Shown here in pieces: positions 61,962-64,000 of a DNA stretch of 64,000 nucleotides. A program made the translations under genes and the position numbers. How positions within the stretch are numbered: the first letter of the stretch is position 1; each line of letters starts with the position of its first letter. This stretch comes from Brachypterus glaber (lineage: Eukaryota > Arthropoda > Insecta > Coleoptera > Kateretidae): NCBI GenBank assembly GCA_958510825.1, contig CAUEHQ010000001.1, forward strand, positions 248,001-312,000. The letters are read 5' to 3'. The notes below the pieces were generated by a model, which saw only the letters and a program-made list of their open reading frames with translations, was not told the origin of the DNA and ran no database searches.

Positions 61962-64000
61962 TTAAATAACGACAGTTTCAACTGCAAGTGTCATGTTAAC
62001 TCTTTTCATCATCATTATCAATAGTTTGTTTGGGTCTTTAAGAGACAGGCGCAGAGGGGGTTTGGGTGGTCTAAATTGTCTTGTATAAAAGACGTGCTGT
62101 AGCGGATGATTTCCGTTTTTAGGAGGGGCATTTCGAGATCTGTGTATCTGGTTGTTCCTCATGAACCAGGGGGCATCGAGGCATATTCTGAGTGCCTTGT
62201 TTTGGAAGGCCTGAAGTTTTGCTGAGAGCGCTTTGTTAAGGGTGATTTTGTTCCAGGCTGGGGCTCCCTAAAGAAGTACCGGCTTTAGGGTTTGGTTGTA
62301 AAGAAGAAGTTTGTTTTTGATGGATAGGGGACTTTTCTTCCTATTAAGGGGTAGAGTTTGGAGAGGCGGCAGTTTGCTATTTGGAGGGTGTTTTTGACGT
62401 GCTGATCCCACGTCAGGTTTTTGGAGATTGTAATGCCGAGATATTTGGCATGGTTTTCCCAGTTAATGGGTTGGCCATTTATCTGAATGGGTTGGGGTGG
62501 GCCTCTTCTAATCCTAGAGATTAGAATGCCTTTGGTTTTATTGGCATTTACTTTGATTTTCCATTTGGAGAACCATTTGATTAGGGCATCCATTTGGCGC
62601 TGGAGGGCGATATGGATGCGCTGGGGGTTTCTGGCTTTTGCTAGGATGCCGGTGTCGTCGGCGAACAGAGCTATTTCAGTGCCCTGTGTTTTTGGAATAT
62701 CTGCGGTAAAAAGGTTATACAGAAGGGGGGATAGTGGGGAACCTTGTGGAACGCCAGCTTTGATGCGGCAGGTGCTGGACTTATAGTCGCCTATTTTTAT
62801 CTGAAAATCTCTGCCTTTGAGGAAGGAGGCTATGAGTTTGGTGATGCCTGGGGGGAGGCCGAAAAAGTGGAGTTTGGCTACAAGACCTTTGTGCCAAACT
62901 TTATCGAAGGCTTTTCGATGTCCAGGAGGATCAGTCCCGCGGCTTCGCGCCTATTTAGTCCGTCCGTTACAGAGTCTACCTGGCGAGCTACCTGGTGGAC
63001 TGTGGAGTGTCTGCTTCGGAAGCCGAATTGCTCGTTTGGGAGGAGATTTAGTTCTTCAACTAGAGTTTGAAGTCTGGTTAGAATGACTTTCTCGGCTATT
63101 TTGCCAGGGGAGGAAAGAAGGCTTATGGGGCGGTAGCTTTCGGCAAAAGTTGGATTTTGTCCGGGTTTCTTGATTACTATTACGTCTGCGTTTTTCCAGG
63201 GCTTTGGGAAGTGGCGCAGTCTGAGCATTGCGTTAACAATGTTAACGATTTCCATAATGGTTTTCCGGGGGAGTATTTTTAGGATTTTATTCGGTATTTG
63301 ATCGGGGCCGGGGGCTTTTCTTTTTGGGAGATTTTTGATGATGCGTTTGATTTCCTCGTTTTCGACTTGGTTAGTGACTCTATTATAGATGTGATTTATT
63401 TCTCTTTCATGCATGAGTTGCTCGTAGTTCTCGTCGTCAGAGTCGGGCTCGGAGTCGGTCTCTGATTCGGAGTCGGAGTCGGGGGGGATTGGGGGGTTTG
63501 GTTGAAATTGTTTCCGCATTGCGTCAGCAAATGCTTCGGCTTTTTCGGGGGTGGAGTAGACGACTCCTCTTTGGCCGTGAATTGGGGGCATGCCTCGTTG
63601 GTGGTCCAGGGATAGGGTTTTGGCCATTCTCAAAAGTGATCTATCCTGGGGGTTGAGTGACTTTATTTTTCCCTCCCAGCGGGAATTTGCTAGTATGTTT
63701 AGTCGGTCTTTGACTTCTTGGGTAAGTCTGTTTGCTTCGCGTTTTATATGGGGGTCTTGGAGGGTGCGTGCACGACGAAGAAGTCGGTTTTTCTCTCTGA
63801 TTAGGTCTTTGAGATCTCGGGAAAGGTCCTGTGGGTTTTGGATATCTATTTTTTTGATTAATTTGGCGCTGTCCATTGCGGATTTTATGGTATTGGTGAG
63901 GCTGGTTACTGCGATATCTAGTTCTTGGACGGTGTTTATTGCATTGGTTATGGTGTTGCTTTCTAGGAGTTCGGATATATAGGGGAAGTTGTAAACGGTT
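61962..64000 (-). pseudogene. Jockey-like ORF2, frameshifted
   Basis: The 5' piece (64000-62878) holds the linker after the endonuclease and the first half of the reverse transcriptase (K-A-P-G-P-D-Q-I-P-N, S-Y-R-P-I-S-L-L, Q-F-G-F-R, L-L-D-I). The frame breaks near 62900. The region with A-G-V-P-Q-G-S and F-A-D-D-T lies in other frames down to about 62600. The next piece (62593-62285) carries the thumb (W-F-S-K-W-K-I, H-A-K-Y-L-G-I-T) and breaks near 62290; the tail lies at 62162-61962. At least two frameshifts make it inactive. The frame is open at the window edge. Confidence 0.88.
62000..64000 (-). mobile_element. Jockey-like non-LTR retrotransposon (copy B), running off the window
   Basis: Same family as 23460-25322, on the - strand. 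The 3' end is near 62000 with a GATAATGATGATG tail. It extends further 5' than copy A and is still open at 64000. It is G-rich on the + strand against an AT-rich background. Confidence 0.9.

Larger units (their letters stand above)
58550..61999 (+). other. Likely next SLC15 intron; no exon found
   Basis: No further SLC15 exon could be recognised. It holds a possible nested first exon (59305-59323), a 0.7-kb foldback and otherwise AT-rich DNA. The stretches 58600-59050 and 60300-61990 show nothing I can name. Confidence 0.55.

Overview
The window is AT-rich animal DNA, almost certainly an insect nuclear genome. It has a spliced host gene with GT-AG introns, a gypsy-group (errantivirus-like) LTR retroelement with an env gene, Jockey- and CR1-like non-LTR retrotransposons, tRNA-derived SINEs and many TIR/MITE-type DNA elements. 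The species and order cannot be fixed from sequence alone. The only convincing host gene is a proton-coupled oligopeptide transporter (SLC15/POT family, like Drosophila yin). It lies on the + strand as seven internal exons between 30,770 and 58,549; its start and its last exons are not in view.

Region 1-26,740 is a tandem macro-repeat of about 6 kb, present as three copies starting at 1, 5965 and 20150. It holds no host gene that I can see. Copy 2 is interrupted by a complete 8,078-bp LTR retroelement on the - strand (9775-17852) with 230-bp LTRs that look identical and a TATA target duplication. Copy 3 is interrupted by a 5'-truncated Jockey-like element (23460-25322) with an 11-bp target duplication. 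Each insertion is in one copy only, so both came after the array formed. The array ends inside another TIR element (26479-30705), which carries a CR1-like non-LTR insertion.

The LTR element encodes gag, a pol (protease, reverse transcriptase, RNase H), an integrase and an env. Between RNase H and integrase, pol carries an extra domain that reads as an OARD1/TARG1-type macro domain (ADP-ribosyl hydrolase), with the expected catalytic lysine and aspartate both kept. One in-frame UAA separates this domain from integrase. A UUUUUUA slippery heptamer sits just before the gag stop. A splice donor ahead of gag and an acceptor ahead of env are positioned to make a spliced env message. This is the most interesting system in the window.

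Region 30,770-58,549 is the transporter gene. Its introns are crowded with foldback/MITE elements, two SINE copies, a dead IS630/Tc1-mariner-type transposase, non-LTR fragments and a 4.44-kb DNA transposon (51560-56000). That transposon has 28-bp perfect TIRs, a TTAT duplication and a nearly intact, intron-containing, uncharacterised transposase gene interrupted by a SINE. Region 58,550-64,000 holds one more foldback, a possible short nested first exon, and a second, frameshifted Jockey copy (62,000 to the window end, - strand).
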